Of a stretch of DNA of 64,000 bases, positions 1 through 10,203 are shown piece after piece. The notes below the pieces were generated by a model. It had not been told where the DNA came from and searched no databases. It saw nothing but the letters and a program-made list of their open reading frames with translations. The position numbers and the translations under genes were made by a program. The stretch comes from Allgaiera indica. GTDB taxonomy: Bacteria > Pseudomonadota > Alphaproteobacteria > Rhodobacterales > Rhodobacteraceae. Every line of letters begins with the position of its first letter. Within the stretch, counting starts at the first letter, position 1. The stretch lies in NCBI RefSeq assembly GCF_900106675.1, contig NZ_FNOB01000017.1, positions 1-64,000 of the forward strand, given 5' to 3'.

Positions 1-446
1 CTTGGTGTTCATGCCGCCCTTTGTCCGGCCAATCAGGCGTCCACGCCCCCCTTTTTCACGCCCATGCTGGTCGCTGTTCGGTGTGCCTTCAGGTAAGTGG
101 CGTCGATCATCACAGTCTTCTTTTCGCCATGCTCGGCGGCCAGACCGGCCATCATCCGGGCGAAGATGCCCTTGTCACTCCACCGTTTCCAACGGTTGTA
201 CAGCGTCTTGTGCGGCCCATAGGCAGCAGGGGCATCGCGCCACCGTAAACCATTGCGATTGATAAAAATAATTCCACTCAACACGCGCCGATCATCAACG
301 CGGGGTTTGCCGTGTGACTTGGGGAAGAAGGGCTCAAGACGCGCCATCTGCGCATCCGTCAGCCAGAAGAGATCAGACATGTTCACCGCTCGTTTTTCGA
401 ACTGTGAATCACGCGGCCAACCGGAAATCAATGGGTCCTGACCCTA
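1..446 (-). mobile_element. IS5-family (IS427-like) insertion sequence, partial
   Basis: This is the 5' end of an insertion sequence that continues out of the window to the left. It holds the first transposase reading frame (see 33-380). The outer end is probably near 433-446, where GGGTCCTGACCC is followed by TAA; this resembles the short terminal repeat and TA-type target of IS427-like elements. The other end and the target duplication lie outside the window, so the exact border is inferred. Confidence 0.75.
33..380 (-). CDS. IS5-family transposase, first frame (OrfA), frameshifted and cut by the window edge
   Basis: The N-terminal part of an IS427-group transposase begins MSDLFWLTDAQMARLEPFFP and contains the conserved RNGLRWRDAP and MIDATYLKAHRT blocks. 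The frame stops at 33-35. Just before that, at 46-56 (minus strand), lies A5G6, a slippery run. In the -1 frame after this run the sequence reads RGRLIGRTKGGMNTK to the window edge, which is the normal continuation of this family. The full transposase is therefore probably made by programmed -1 frameshifting, as is known for this group. The start is the ATG at 378-380. The DDE catalytic part beyond the first Asp region is not in the window. Confidence 0.9.
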   Translation of the reverse strand: MSDLFWLTDAQMARLEPFFPKSHGKPRVDDRRVLSGIIFINRNGLRWRDAPAAYGPHKTLYNRWKRWSDKGIFARMMAGLAAEHGEKKTVMIDATYLKAHRTATSMGVKKGGVDA

Positions 447-853
447 ATAGCGGGCCGACAACTGCTCCTCATCTTAATACCCGCACCTAACTCCCCCCCC
501 TTCCCGCCCGGAGCGCGCCGCAGGCGCAGGGCGCGCGTCTGCCCGTCCCCACGGGCTGGCGCTTTGCTGCGCTCGATCCCGCCCGGGCCAAGGGAGATGC
601 TGAACCATAAATGGCGCCGCGTGAACGCCGGGGCGCCACCCCACGGGCAGACGCGCGCCCTGCTCTGGCCCGGGGATCCGGTCTCGGCGGAACGATGCCC
701 CCTCTCCGCCCATGCCGCAGTTGCGGCCTTGACCCGGGCCGCCACCGGCCCCAGATCAGCATGGCACATATGCGCGACCCACGATATGTTCACCGCGTCC
801 GGCCCCGCGCCGGCCCGGCGACCAGGCCAACGCAACACGAGAGGGAGACCCCC
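447..853. other. Intergenic region with a long inverted repeat
   Basis: About 400 bases without a convincing gene. The only structure seen is a perfect 17-base inverted repeat, GGGCGCGCGTCTGCCCG at 529-545 and its complement at 644-660, about 100 bases apart. A ribosome binding site (GAGGGAG, 841-847) for the next gene lies at the right end. Open frames here are the long random frames expected at this GC content. Confidence 0.5.
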
Positions 854-1240
854 ATGTCCTATGTCCTGACCCGTCTTCTCGAAGACACCCAGATCGGCGA
901 GGCCGAGGAACGTGCGCGCAAGGCGCTAGGCGATGCCGGCTTCGGCGTGCTGACCGAGATCGACGTCTCGGCCACCATGAAGAAAAAGATCGACAAGGAC
1001 ATGCCCGGCTACAAGATCCTTGGCGCCTGCAATCCGAACATGGCCTGGGAGGCCCTCCAGTTGGAGCCGAACATCGGTGCCATGTTGCCCTGCAACGTGA
1101 TCCTGCGCAGCGTCGACGGCGGCACCGAGGTCAGCGCGGTGGATCCGGTCGCCTCGATGGCCGCGGTCCCGAACGACGAACTGCACGCCGTCGCGGGCCA
1201 GGTGCGCGACATGCTGTCGAAAGTGGTGCAGGCGGTCTAG
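854..1240 (+). CDS. DUF302 family protein
   Basis: A 128-residue protein that appears to be a single DUF302 domain. Residues of the family pattern are visible: a conserved Gly-Phe-Gly-Val-Leu-Thr-Glu-Ile-Asp-Val strand, a Lys-rich stretch (MKKKID), and the GYKILGACNP and PCNVILR blocks. No signal peptide or membrane segment is seen. The biochemical role of DUF302 is not settled; members are often found near sulfur or redox genes. The start is chosen at the ATG preceded by GAGGGAG; the longer upstream frame has no binding site and has shadow-like composition. The gene stands alone between the IS and a convergent transporter gene. Confidence 0.85.
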   Translation: MSYVLTRLLEDTQIGEAEERARKALGDAGFGVLTEIDVSATMKKKIDKDMPGYKILGACNPNMAWEALQLEPNIGAMLPCNVILRSVDGGTEVSAVDPVASMAAVPNDELHAVAGQVRDMLSKVVQAV

Positions 1241-1282
1241 GCCCGGCACCCGGGCCAGGGCGTCCTGCGCGGCGCCCGGCCC

Positions 1283-2209
1283 CTAGCCCTGCGCGCCCCG
1301 GCGCCTTGCCACCGGCCGGGTCCGCGCCTGGGCACGGTTGATCAGCACGATCCCCAGCGCCACCAGCGCGCCCGAGGCCACGATCTGCGGGCTGACTGGT
1401 TCCCCCAGCAAGAGCCAGCCAAAGCCGATCCCCAGAAGCGGCGTGAGGAACGAAAAACTTGCCACGATCGAAGGCGGGTATTCGGCCAGCAGCCAGAGCC
1501 AGAAGATGAAACCGAAGGAAGCGACGGCAACGATCTGGAACACCAGCCCCGCGATGTCGATCGGCGTCAGATCGCGGATGAAGGGGCCGAAGCCGAAGGC
1601 CGCCAGGATCAGCACCGGCCCCGAGACCGAGACCATCCAGAACAGCTGCATCTCGGCACGTTCCTCGCGCAGGCTGGTCCCGCGAGAGATCAGCGCGATC
1701 CCGGCCCACAGCACCGCGCCGGCCAGCGACAGCAGATCCCCCAGCAGGCTGGTCTCGCCGGTCTGGCCGCCGCGATGGGCCAGCGCCCAGGCCACACCGG
1801 CGAACGCCAGCGCCAGCCCCAGCGCCTTTGTCGGCGTGATGCGTTCGCCCGGCAGCAGGAAATGCGCGGCCAGCGCGAACCACACCGGCATCGAATAGAA
1901 GATGATCGAAGACCGCACCACCGTGGTGTGATCGAGCGCCAGGAAAAGGCACAGGAACTCGGCCGCGAAGGTCAGCCCCAGCAGCAGCCCCGCGGGCACG
2001 GTGCCAGGCCGGGGCCTCAGGCTGCGCCCACGCCACAGCACCCAGGCCAACACCACCAGCGTCGCCCCGACCGAGCGCAGCCCCGCGAAGAACACCGGCT
2101 GCAAACCGCCGTTCACCACCTTCACCACGACCTGATTGAGCCCCAGCAACAGTGACGAGCCGATCAGCCCCGCCACGCCCGCCGCATCCAGCCTGTCCTT
2201 GCGCGCCAT
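1283..2209 (-). CDS. EamA/DMT-family membrane transporter
   Basis: A 308-residue integral membrane protein with about ten hydrophobic segments in two halves, the arrangement of the drug/metabolite transporter superfamily. The second half contains the typical PPSIVASFSFLTPLLGIGFGWLLLGE motif region near residues 240-265, where EamA proteins place the conserved Pro and the LGE turn. The substrate cannot be read from the sequence; relatives export amino acids or other small metabolites. It is convergent with the DUF302 gene and divergent from enolase. Confidence 0.88.
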   Translation of the reverse strand: MARKDRLDAAGVAGLIGSSLLLGLNQVVVKVVNGGLQPVFFAGLRSVGATLVVLAWVLWRGRSLRPRPGTVPAGLLLGLTFAAEFLCLFLALDHTTVVRSSIIFYSMPVWFALAAHFLLPGERITPTKALGLALAFAGVAWALAHRGGQTGETSLLGDLLSLAGAVLWAGIALISRGTSLREERAEMQLFWMVSVSGPVLILAAFGFGPFIRDLTPIDIAGLVFQIVAVASFGFIFWLWLLAEYPPSIVASFSFLTPLLGIGFGWLLLGEPVSPQIVASGALVALGIVLINRAQARTRPVARRRGAQG

Positions 2210-2303
2210 GTTCCCCCCGCTTGCCCTTTCCTCTCGCCGCGATCGGCGGGGCGGTCAAGCCCCGCGCCGAATCTCTGGATCCGGCCGGGATCGGATCCGC
2301 TGA

Positions 2304-3755
<1,452 letters not shown>

Positions 3756-3851
3756 CGCCGCCGAAAGCGCCCCTTGGTGCGCGGCCCCACGGCCGCGCCG
3801 GATAATGCCGCCGGTCGCGATGTCGTCTTTCTGGCAAAATCATCTCTCGGA

Positions 3852-3882
3852 GGCCCCCGGAGCGGGCGTGGCTCCGGGGGCC
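3852..3882 (+). terminator. GC-rich hairpin downstream of eno
   Basis: A perfect 12-bp stem (GGCCCCCGGAGC and its complement) with a 7-base loop lies about 100 bases after the eno stop codon. No T-run follows, so intrinsic termination is only a possibility; it could equally protect the mRNA 3' end. Confidence 0.45.
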
Positions 3883-3977
3883 ATGGCCCGCCGCCTCCCG
3901 TCCGCGGCCGTCCGCTTGGGCGCCGCCCCCTCGACTGCCGCCTTGCGTGCGGCCCGGTTCCCGCCCACGATCACCGG

Positions 3978-4658
3978 ATGATCAAGGCCCTCATCTTCGA
4001 TGTCTTCGGCACCTGCGTGGATTGGCGCGGCTCGGTCGCGCGGGCCGTCGCGGGCGCCCTGCCCGGGGTCGATGCCCCAGCCTTCGCCGACGCCTGGCGC
4101 GCGGAATACGACCCCGCCATGGCGCGCATCCGCGAGGGAGGGCGTGGCTATATCGCCCTCGATGATCTGCATCTGGAAAACCTTTTCCGGGTGTGCGACC
4201 GCTTTCACGCCACCTGCGCCGATCCCGAAACGCTCAACCGTGCGTGGGAGCGGCTCGATCCCTGGCCCGACGTGGCGCCGGGCCTGCGGGCATTGAAGAC
4301 ACACCGGATCATCGCACCCTGTTCGAATGGCTCGATCGCGCTGATGACGCGGCTTGCGCGCCATGCCGGCCTGCCCTGGGATTGCATCCTCGGCGCCGAT
4401 ATCGCGCGCGATTACAAGCCCAAGCCGGCGGTCTACCTGGCCTCCTGCGCGGCGCTGCGACTGCCGCCCGCCCAGGTGATGATGGTGGCCGCCCATAATG
4501 GCGACCTGCACGCGGCCCGCGCCGCCGGGCTCGGCACCGCCTTCGTGCCGCGCCCCACCGAACACGGCCCCGGACAAACCTCCGATCTGACGCAAGAGGC
4601 CGACTGGGACCTGATCGCGCCGGATTTCAACGTGCTCGCACGCCTGTTGAATGCATGA
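3978..4658 (+). CDS. Haloacid dehalogenase type II (HAD superfamily hydrolase)
   Basis: A 226-residue HAD-fold hydrolase. The nucleophile Asp8 lies in LIFDVFGTCVDWR, which is the form typical of L-2-haloacid dehalogenases (FDxxGTxxD with a following Trp-Arg). Motif II is CSNGS, the conserved Lys is in DYKPKPAVY, and motif III is VAAHNGDLHAARAAG, again the dehalogenase form with Asn-Asp rather than GD(x)4D. The family hydrolyses 2-haloalkanoic acids, but many homologues have other or unknown substrates, so the activity is inferred. The start is the ATG at 3978; the frame is open upstream, but the N-terminal strand with Asp8 fits this start. Confidence 0.88.
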   Translation: MIKALIFDVFGTCVDWRGSVARAVAGALPGVDAPAFADAWRAEYDPAMARIREGGRGYIALDDLHLENLFRVCDRFHATCADPETLNRAWERLDPWPDVAPGLRALKTHRIIAPCSNGSIALMTRLARHAGLPWDCILGADIARDYKPKPAVYLASCAALRLPPAQVMMVAAHNGDLHAARAAGLGTAFVPRPTEHGPGQTSDLTQEADWDLIAPDFNVLARLLNA

Positions 4659-4664
4659 CACCGG

Positions 4665-5081
4665 CTATCGGGCCGGTCGCGCCGCGATCATCCGTTCCAC
4701 CATCTGGTCATAGGCCCGGTGCCAGGCGCCACGGGTCTCGGCATCCCACCCCCCGCCCAGATAGCCCGCCAGCACCTCGAACAGCGCCTCGCGCATCGGT
4801 TCGAAATGCGCGGGCCTCACCCCCAAGGCGGCATGGGACCGGCCCAGATCATGCAGCCGCCCGGCCGTCGCCTCGGGCGCCTCCAGGGTGTCGACGACCA
4901 CCTGCAGGGTGGACATGAACTTCATCCCCTGCCCCTCCAGATCACCGCGAAACAAGCCGCGCAGATCCGGGCGTCGCCGGAACAGCGCCGCATAGAAATC
5001 GCGGGACGCGGGCTCGACCCGGTCGCGCACGGAACGGAAGCTGGCGCGGACCAGCGCGGCTTCGCGGGCGGTGAGGCTCAT
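4665..5081 (-). CDS. Single-domain globin (bacterial haemoglobin family)
   Basis: A 138-residue protein with the globin fold of flavohaemoglobins and Vitreoscilla haemoglobin but without a reductase domain. It starts with the typical A-helix (SLTAREAALVRASFRSV), has FYAALFRRRPDLRGLF, and a probable proximal haem ligand His83 in the segment DLGRSHAALGVRPAHF. Gln60 sits near the distal pocket. The ATG has a strong AGGAGG-type site (GGAGGA) five bases upstream. Its likely role is binding of O2 or NO in the cytoplasm; no partner gene is adjacent. It is convergent with the HAD gene and divergent from the cupin gene. Confidence 0.85.
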   Translation of the reverse strand: MSLTAREAALVRASFRSVRDRVEPASRDFYAALFRRRPDLRGLFRGDLEGQGMKFMSTLQVVVDTLEAPEATAGRLHDLGRSHAALGVRPAHFEPMREALFEVLAGYLGGGWDAETRGAWHRAYDQMVERMIAARPAR

Positions 5082-5178
5082 GGCATCCTCCTTTTCCGGT
5101 GGCAAAGGCCCAGACTTGCACCGCCCCCGGGCCCCAGCCATGATCTGCCTCAATTCGCCGCAACCCGCAGGAGGCCCC

Positions 5179-5604
5179 GTGGACGCCGACGACATCATCG
5201 CAAGGCTCGGCCTCGCCCCCCACCCCGAGGGCGGCTGGTACCGCCAGACCTGGGCGGCCGAGTCCGCGCCTGGCGCACGTCCGGCAGGCACCGCGATCCT
5301 GTTCCTGCTGAAAGCGGATGAGCGCAGCCACTGGCACCGCGTCGACGCCGCCGAGATCTGGCATTTCCACGCCGGCGCCCCGCTGATCCTGCGGATCGCC
5401 GCCACCGAGGCCGGCCCGGCCCGCGACCACCTTCTTGGTGCCGACCTGACGGCGGGACAGATCCCCCAGGCCATCGTGCCCGCGCACCACTGGCAGGCCG
5501 CCCGCCCCGCCGGTGGGTGGAGCCTGGTCGGCTGTACCGTCAGCCCCGGCTTCCGCTTCGAGGGGTTCGAGCTTGCCCCGCCCGGCTTCGACATCCCCGG
5601 CTGA
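5179..5604 (+). CDS. DUF985 cupin-fold protein
   Basis: A 141-residue protein of the DUF985 (Cupin_5) family. It opens with the family signature LGLAPHPEGGWYRQTW and continues with AILFLLKADERSHWHRVDAAEIWHFH, which supplies the cupin metal-type His residues. The family's reaction is unknown; the fold suggests a sugar or small-ligand binding or epimerase-like protein. I place the start at the GTG at 5179, because it has a strong AGGAGG site six bases upstream and gives the usual family N-terminus; the longer ATG start at 5141 is less likely. Confidence 0.85.
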   Translation: MDADDIIARLGLAPHPEGGWYRQTWAAESAPGARPAGTAILFLLKADERSHWHRVDAAEIWHFHAGAPLILRIAATEAGPARDHLLGADLTAGQIPQAIVPAHHWQAARPAGGWSLVGCTVSPGFRFEGFELAPPGFDIPG

Positions 5605-5611
5605 CCGCCCC

Positions 5612-5629
5612 TTCATCTTGGCGAAAATA
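5612..5629 (-). repeat. Dispersed 18-base intergenic repeat, copy 1
   Basis: On the minus strand it reads TATTTTCGCCAAGATGAA. It lies in the 50-base gap between the convergent cupin and anmK genes. Seven more copies or variants occur in this window, all intergenic (15539, 41457, 52084, 57741, 57781, 61818, 61857). Confidence 0.7.
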
Positions 5630-5654
5630 CTCCCGCCGGAGGCGCGCCGCCGCC

Positions 5655-6758
5655 TCAGCCCTCGGGGCGGCTCAGTTGCCCGCCACCCACCGCCGCTGCG
5701 ACCCCGGTAGTCGTCGGGCAGGAGGTCGGCAATCCACGCAGCACCCGCACCGCCAGATGGGCGAAGGCCTGCGCCTCGATCATGTCGCCGTCGAACCCCG
5801 CCTCCTCGATCGCCACCACCGGGAAAGGCACCCGCTCGGCCAGCATCGCCATCAGCGTCATGTTGTGGCGCCCGCCGCCCGAAACCAGCATCACCTCGGG
5901 CACCAGGGGGAAATGTTCGCACCCCGCCGCCACCGCCGCCGCCGCCGCCGCGGTCAGCGTCGCGGCCGCATCCGCATCCGGCAGCGGCGCGACCGCACGC
6001 GACAGCGCCGCAAAGGCATCCCGGTCCAACGATTTCGGTGGGATCCGGTGGAAATAGGGATGCTTCAGAAAGGCATCGAGGATCGCCGCATCGGGCGTGC
6101 CCTGCGCCGCCAGCACCCCGCCCGCATCCTGCGCCGCGCCGCGTCGGGCCAGCATCAGATCGTTGATCGGCGCATTTGCCGGGCCGGTGTCGAAGGCCAG
6201 CAGCGCGCCCTCGGCCTCGGGGCGGGGTTTGCGCGGGTCGGCCCAGGTGACATTGCCCACCCCGCCAAGGTTAAGGAAAGCCACCGGCGAAGACAGCTCC
6301 ATCCAGCGCGCCAGGGCGAAATGGTAGAACGGCGCCAGCGGCGCGCCCTGCCCGCCCAGTTCCACGTCGGAGCTGCGGAAATCCCACACCACGGGCAGGC
6401 CCAGAACGGCGGCCAGAACCACCCCGTCGCCCGCCTGATGCGTGCCGCGCCCGCCCGGATCATGGGCCAATGTCTGGCCGTGAAAACCCACCAGTTCCGC
6501 CTGATCCGTATAGCGCGACAGCAACTCGGCATGGGCGGTCTCGACGACCTCGGCCGCCGCCTGCACGCCGTCCTCGCCGGGCCACAGGCCGAGGCCCGCG
6601 CGCAGCGCCCCGCGCTCGGCCTCGGAATAGGGCCGGTAGCCGGTGTCGCCGAAGGCGTAGATAACTTCGCCATCGGTTTCCAGCAGCGCCGCATCCACCC
6701 CGTCCAGCGACGTGCCCGACATCGCCCCCAACGCCCAGATCGGCCCGCTCAGCGCCAT
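5655..6758 (-). CDS. anmK: Anhydro-N-acetylmuramic acid kinase
   Basis: Cleaves and phosphorylates 1,6-anhydro-N-acetylmuramic acid to MurNAc-6-phosphate during recycling of peptidoglycan. The 367-residue protein shows the sugar-kinase landmarks: [16 protein letters not shown] at the N-terminus (phosphate-binding, with the catalytic-type Asp), [31 protein letters not shown] and the C-terminal LVSGGGRHN. The start is at the ATG at 6758, giving [17 protein letters not shown]; the frame is open upstream but without family similarity. It is divergent from tyrS, an arrangement seen often in Rhodobacterales. Confidence 0.95.
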   Translation of the reverse strand: MALSGPIWALGAMSGTSLDGVDAALLETDGEVIYAFGDTGYRPYSEAERGALRAGLGLWPGEDGVQAAAEVVETAHAELLSRYTDQAELVGFHGQTLAHDPGGRGTHQAGDGVVLAAVLGLPVVWDFRSSDVELGGQGAPLAPFYHFALARWMELSSPVAFLNLGGVGNVTWADPRKPRPEAEGALLAFDTGPANAPINDLMLARRGAAQDAGGVLAAQGTPDAAILDAFLKHPYFHRIPPKSLDRDAFAALSRAVAPLPDADAAATLTAAAAAAVAAGCEHFPLVPEVMLVSGGGRHNMTLMAMLAERVPFPVVAIEEAGFDGDMIEAQAFAHLAVRVLRGLPTSCPTTTGVAAAVGGGQLSRPEG

Positions 6759-6837
6759 TGCCCCCGCCCCGCTTCTTTGCCTTTTCCTCTGCCCCCCGCG
6801 CCGATATAGAGGGCGCCGGGCAGAGGTTGCCCGAAGC

Positions 6838-8106
6838 ATGGACCAAAGCGCGATGACCTACCATCCGAAATCCGATTTCCTGGCCGTGATGATCGAGCGC
6901 GGCTTTCTGGCCGATTGCACCGATTACCAGGGCCTCGACGAGGCGCTGATAAAGGGCGGGATGCCGGGCTATATCGGGTTCGACGCGACGGCGGCCTCGC
7001 TGCATGTGGGCAGCCTGATCCAGATCATGATGTTGCGCTGGCTGCAAAAGACCGGCAACAAGCCGCTGGTGCTGATGGGCGGCGGCACGACGAAAGTGGG
7101 TGATCCCAGCTTTCGCGCCGATGAACGCCCGCTGCTGACGCCGGCGCAGATCGACGCCAACATCGCCGGGATCAAGCAGGTCTTCCAATCCTATGTCAGC
7201 TTCGGCGAAGGGCCGACCGACGCCTTGATGCTGAACAACGCCGAATGGCTGGACGGGCTGAAATACCTCGATTTCCTGCGCGATATCGGGCGGCATTTCA
7301 GCGTCAATCGGATGCTGTCGTTTGAATCGGTGAAGTCCCGGCTTGACCGCGAGCAATCGCTCAGCTTTCTCGAATTCAACTACATGATCCTGCAGGCCTA
7401 TGATTTCCTGGAACTGAACCGCCGCTACGGCTGCCTGCTGCAGATGGGCGGATCGGATCAGTGGGGCAATATCGTCAACGGCATCGACCTGACGCGCCGG
7501 GTGCTGGATCATGAGATCTACGGGCTGACCTCGCCGCTGCTGACCACCTCGGACGGCAAGAAGATGGGCAAAAGCCAGTCGGGCGCGATCTGGCTGAACG
7601 CCGAGATGCTGAGCCCTTATGAATTCTGGCAGTTCTGGCGCAACACCACCGATGCCGATGTGGGCCGCTTCCTGAAGCTCTACACAGAATTGCCGGTGGC
7701 GGAATGCGACCGTCTGGGCGCGCTGGCGGGGTCCGAGATCAACGCGGCCAAGGTGCAGCTGGCCAATGAGGTCACCGCCCTGCTGCACGGGCCCGAGGCC
7801 GCCGCCGCGGCCGAAGCCACCGCGCGCGAAGTGTTCGAGAAGGGCGGCGTCGGTGGCGACCTGCCCACCCTGGTCCTGACCGCCGATCAGGTAGGTGAGG
7901 GCATCGCCAGCACCGCGCTGTTCGTGCAGGCGGGCCTGGCCGGGTCGGGCAAGGAGGCCAAACGGCTTTTCGCCGAGGGCGGCGCGCGGATCAACGACGA
8001 GGTCGTCACCGAGGCCCGGCTGATGTCGCGCGAAGAAATCGCCTCGGGCCTGAAGCTGACCGCCGGCAAGAAGCGCCACGCGCTGGTGCAGCTTTCCGAC
8101 GGCTAG
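6838..8106 (+). CDS. tyrS: Tyrosyl-tRNA synthetase
   Basis: Charges tRNA-Tyr with tyrosine. The class I signature appears as LHVGS in [21 protein letters not shown] (the HIGH motif) and as KKMGKS (the KMSKS motif). The tyrosine pocket block [13 protein letters not shown] is present, and the last 60 residues form an S4-like RNA-binding domain ending [17 protein letters not shown]. The length of 422 residues is standard. A second ATG at 6853 (MTYHPKSDF) is an equally good start, as neither has a clear ribosome binding site. Confidence 0.97.
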   Translation: MDQSAMTYHPKSDFLAVMIERGFLADCTDYQGLDEALIKGGMPGYIGFDATAASLHVGSLIQIMMLRWLQKTGNKPLVLMGGGTTKVGDPSFRADERPLLTPAQIDANIAGIKQVFQSYVSFGEGPTDALMLNNAEWLDGLKYLDFLRDIGRHFSVNRMLSFESVKSRLDREQSLSFLEFNYMILQAYDFLELNRRYGCLLQMGGSDQWGNIVNGIDLTRRVLDHEIYGLTSPLLTTSDGKKMGKSQSGAIWLNAEMLSPYEFWQFWRNTTDADVGRFLKLYTELPVAECDRLGALAGSEINAAKVQLANEVTALLHGPEAAAAAEATAREVFEKGGVGGDLPTLVLTADQVGEGIASTALFVQAGLAGSGKEAKRLFAEGGARINDEVVTEARLMSREEIASGLKLTAGKKRHALVQLSDG

Positions 8107-8302
8107 GAACGCCGGGTGGCGCCCGGCCCTGAAGGGGCGCTTTCGCAACGCCTGGCCCGGGCACGGCGCCCCCAGTCCGATGCCGCAGGTGCGCTGATCG
8201 GCATCGCCGTGCCGCCCCTGCCGGGGGGGGGGGAGGTCGGGCGCCGCCCTGCGCGGGGCGGCGGGCGACGCGCTGTCAGAGACGGCCCTGCGGCTGAAAA
8301 TA

Positions 8303-8320
8303 CCTGTTAGCGCTGACAGG
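8303..8320. promoter_or_regulatory. Candidate operator palindrome upstream of scoA
   Basis: CCTGTTAGCGCTGACAGG is an 18-base palindrome with one mismatched pair, centred on AGCGCT. The form TGTTAGCGCT(A/G)ACA is typical of LacI-family operators in alphaproteobacteria. It lies about 80 bases before the scoA start and some 24 bases upstream of a TTGACT box. No LacI-family gene is in the window, so the regulator is unknown. Confidence 0.5.
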
Positions 8321-8343
8321 TGCGCTGCGTTGCGGCATCGCCG

Positions 8344-8373
8344 TTGACTCTGCGCGTCGCCGGCGCGACAAAT
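8344..8373 (+). promoter_or_regulatory. Candidate promoter of the sco operon
   Basis: TTGACT at 8344-8349 is a good -35 box. A weak -10-like GACAAAT follows at 8367-8373 after about 17 bases. It lies between the palindrome at 8303 and the scoA start. The -10 match is poor, so this is tentative. Confidence 0.3.
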
Positions 8374-8401
8374 CCACGCGACGAAGACAAAGGGGGATCC
8401 C

Positions 8402-9106
8402 ATGAAGAAGGTCTACGGCAGCGCGACCGAGGCGCTTGACGGACTTCTGTTCGACGGCATGCTGATCGCGGCGGGCGGCTTCGGCCTGTGCGGAATACCG
8501 GAACTTCTGATCGCGGCGATCCGCGACGCGGGCACCAAGGACCTGACGGTGGCCTCGAACAACGCCGGCGTCGACGGGTTCGGCCTGGGGCTGCTTCTGG
8601 AAACCAAGCAGGTGAAGAAGATGATCTCGTCCTATGTGGGCGAGAACGCGGAATTCATGCGCCAGTATCTGTCAGGAGAGCTGGAGCTGGAGTTCAACCC
8701 TCAGGGCACGCTGGCCGAGCGGATGCGGGCCGGTGGCGCGGGGATTCCCGGCTTCTACACCAAGACCGGCGTCGGCACGGTGATCGCCGAGGGCAAGGAG
8801 GTGAAGACTTTCGACGGCCATGATTACATCCTGGAACGCGGCATCGTCGCGGATCTGTCGATCGTGAAGGCCTGGAAGGCGGACGAGACCGGGAACCTGA
8901 TGTTCCGCAAGACCGCGCGCAACTTCAACCCGCCGGCGGCAAGCTGCGGCAAGGTTTGCGTGGCCGAGGTCGAAGAGATCGTCCCCGCGGGCAGCCTCGA
9001 TCCCGACAAGATCCACCTGCCGGGGATCTATGTGCATCGCCTGATCCAGGGCGAGCACGAGAAGCGCATCGAGCAGCGCACCACCCGCAAGCGTGAAAAC
9101 GCCTAG
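8402..9106 (+). CDS. scoA: Succinyl-CoA:3-ketoacid CoA-transferase, subunit A
   Basis: The A half of the two-subunit transferase that moves CoA from succinyl-CoA to acetoacetate, allowing use of ketone bodies and products of poly-hydroxybutyrate turnover. The 234-residue protein has the glycine-rich [11 protein letters not shown] motif near residue 25, the conserved SNNAG segment near residue 50 and the end-of-domain [12 protein letters not shown] block of this family. The start follows an AAGGGGGATCC binding site. The B subunit gene scoB is not adjacent as usual: a LOV-domain kinase gene lies between the two halves, starting four bases after the scoA stop. Confidence 0.95.
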   Translation: MKKVYGSATEALDGLLFDGMLIAAGGFGLCGIPELLIAAIRDAGTKDLTVASNNAGVDGFGLGLLLETKQVKKMISSYVGENAEFMRQYLSGELELEFNPQGTLAERMRAGGAGIPGFYTKTGVGTVIAEGKEVKTFDGHDYILERGIVADLSIVKAWKADETGNLMFRKTARNFNPPAASCGKVCVAEVEEIVPAGSLDPDKIHLPGIYVHRLIQGEHEKRIEQRTTRKRENA

Positions 9107-9110
9107 GGTC

Positions 9111-10133
9111 ATGGTGGAAGCGGATCCTTTCCAGGGCGGTCTGAGCGACCACGTCGCGTTGCAGTTCCTTGCCAGCGCGCCGTTCTCGCTGGTGCTGACC
9201 GACCCCTGGAAAGACGACAACCCGATCGTCTATGCCAACCGCGCGTTCCATGACACCACTGGCTATCCAAGAGAGGATGTCATCGGACGCAATTGCCGGT
9301 TTCTGCAGGGTCCGGGCACCGATCCAGCGGCGGTGGCCCGGATTCATCGCGCGCTGGAGCGCGAAGAAGAGGTGACGGTCGACATCCTGAACTACCGCAG
9401 CGACGGCACGCCTTTCTGGAACCGGTTGATGCTGGCGCCGTTGCGCGATTCCGACGGCAAGGTGCGGTTTTTCAGCGGCGTGCAGAAGATGCTGGCGCCG
9501 GAAGACGCGCCGGACCACGCCCATACCACGATCGACGAATTGCATCATCGGGTGAAGAACCACCTATCCATGGTGGTATCCTTGATGCGAATGCACAATC
9601 GTGAGGCCGCGACCAATCCGCGTGAGGTGCTGGACAAGGCAGCGCGGCGGATCGAAGGGCTGGCGATGCTCTACGAGCAGCTGACCTATACCGATGGCGA
9701 AAACAACCAAGCCGTCGTTCTGGGCGATTATCTGGGCCGGGTGGCGGACAGCGTCGGCCGGCTGGCGCCGCGCGATCAGATCAAGATCAAGCTTCGCGCC
9801 GACCGTTTCACCGTACCGGTGGAACGCGCGGTTCCAATGGGGCTCATCGTGTCGGAAGTCGTCACCAACGCCATGCAGCACGCCTTCGGCGAGGCGCCGG
9901 GAACCGTGACGATCAATATCGAAGAGGCCGATGACGGCGGCGTGCGCCTGAGCATAGACGACGACGGTCGCGGTTTTGCGGACGGGGTGGACTGGCCGCG
10001 CGAAGGATCCGTGGGCGGCAGGCTGGTGCTGCAATTGACCGCCTCGCTGGCGGGCAGCTTGTCGGTAAATTCCGGACCGCAAGGCACGCGCATCATGCTC
10101 GACGCGCCGCCCTCGGTCCGGCAGAGAAATTGA
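9111..10133 (+). CDS. LOV-domain blue-light histidine kinase (HisKA_2/HWE type)
   Basis: A 340-residue soluble sensor kinase. Residues about 14-130 form a LOV/PAS domain with the flavin-binding core GRNCRFLQG; Cys62 is the residue that forms the light-driven flavin adduct in known LOV proteins. Other flavin contacts fit: [28 protein letters not shown] and FFSGVQ. The H-box [20 protein letters not shown] (phospho-acceptor His near 145-146) is of the HisKA_2/HWE kind, followed by an ATPase domain with [11 protein letters not shown] and DDDGRGF. No membrane segment and no receiver gene are nearby. An alternative GTG start at 9093 overlaps scoA. The position between scoA and scoB suggests co-transcription with them. 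Confidence 0.93.
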   Translation: MVEADPFQGGLSDHVALQFLASAPFSLVLTDPWKDDNPIVYANRAFHDTTGYPREDVIGRNCRFLQGPGTDPAAVARIHRALEREEEVTVDILNYRSDGTPFWNRLMLAPLRDSDGKVRFFSGVQKMLAPEDAPDHAHTTIDELHHRVKNHLSMVVSLMRMHNREAATNPREVLDKAARRIEGLAMLYEQLTYTDGENNQAVVLGDYLGRVADSVGRLAPRDQIKIKLRADRFTVPVERAVPMGLIVSEVVTNAMQHAFGEAPGTVTINIEEADDGGVRLSIDDDGRGFADGVDWPREGSVGGRLVLQLTASLAGSLSVNSGPQGTRIMLDAPPSVRQRN

Positions 10134-10134
10134 C

Positions 10135-10157
10135 GCGGCCCGCGAAAGCGCGGCCGC
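10135..10157 (+). terminator. Hairpin between the LOV kinase and scoB
   Basis: GCGGCCCGCGAAAGCGCGGCCGC folds into a GC-rich stem with a one-base bulge and an AAAG loop. It sits directly after the kinase stop codon and 47 bases before scoB. It has no T-run, so it may be an mRNA-stabilising or attenuating hairpin rather than a terminator. Confidence 0.3.
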
Positions 10158-10203
10158 AAGAGAAGCGCAGGGTGCGCCCTGCCAGAACGCAAAGGAAGAT
10201 CAG

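Noticed and set aside
8221-8240. Run of ten G residues between tyrS and scoA
   Set aside because: Considered as a phase-variable tract, but it is too far from any start codon or promoter box to be linked to a gene with confidence.
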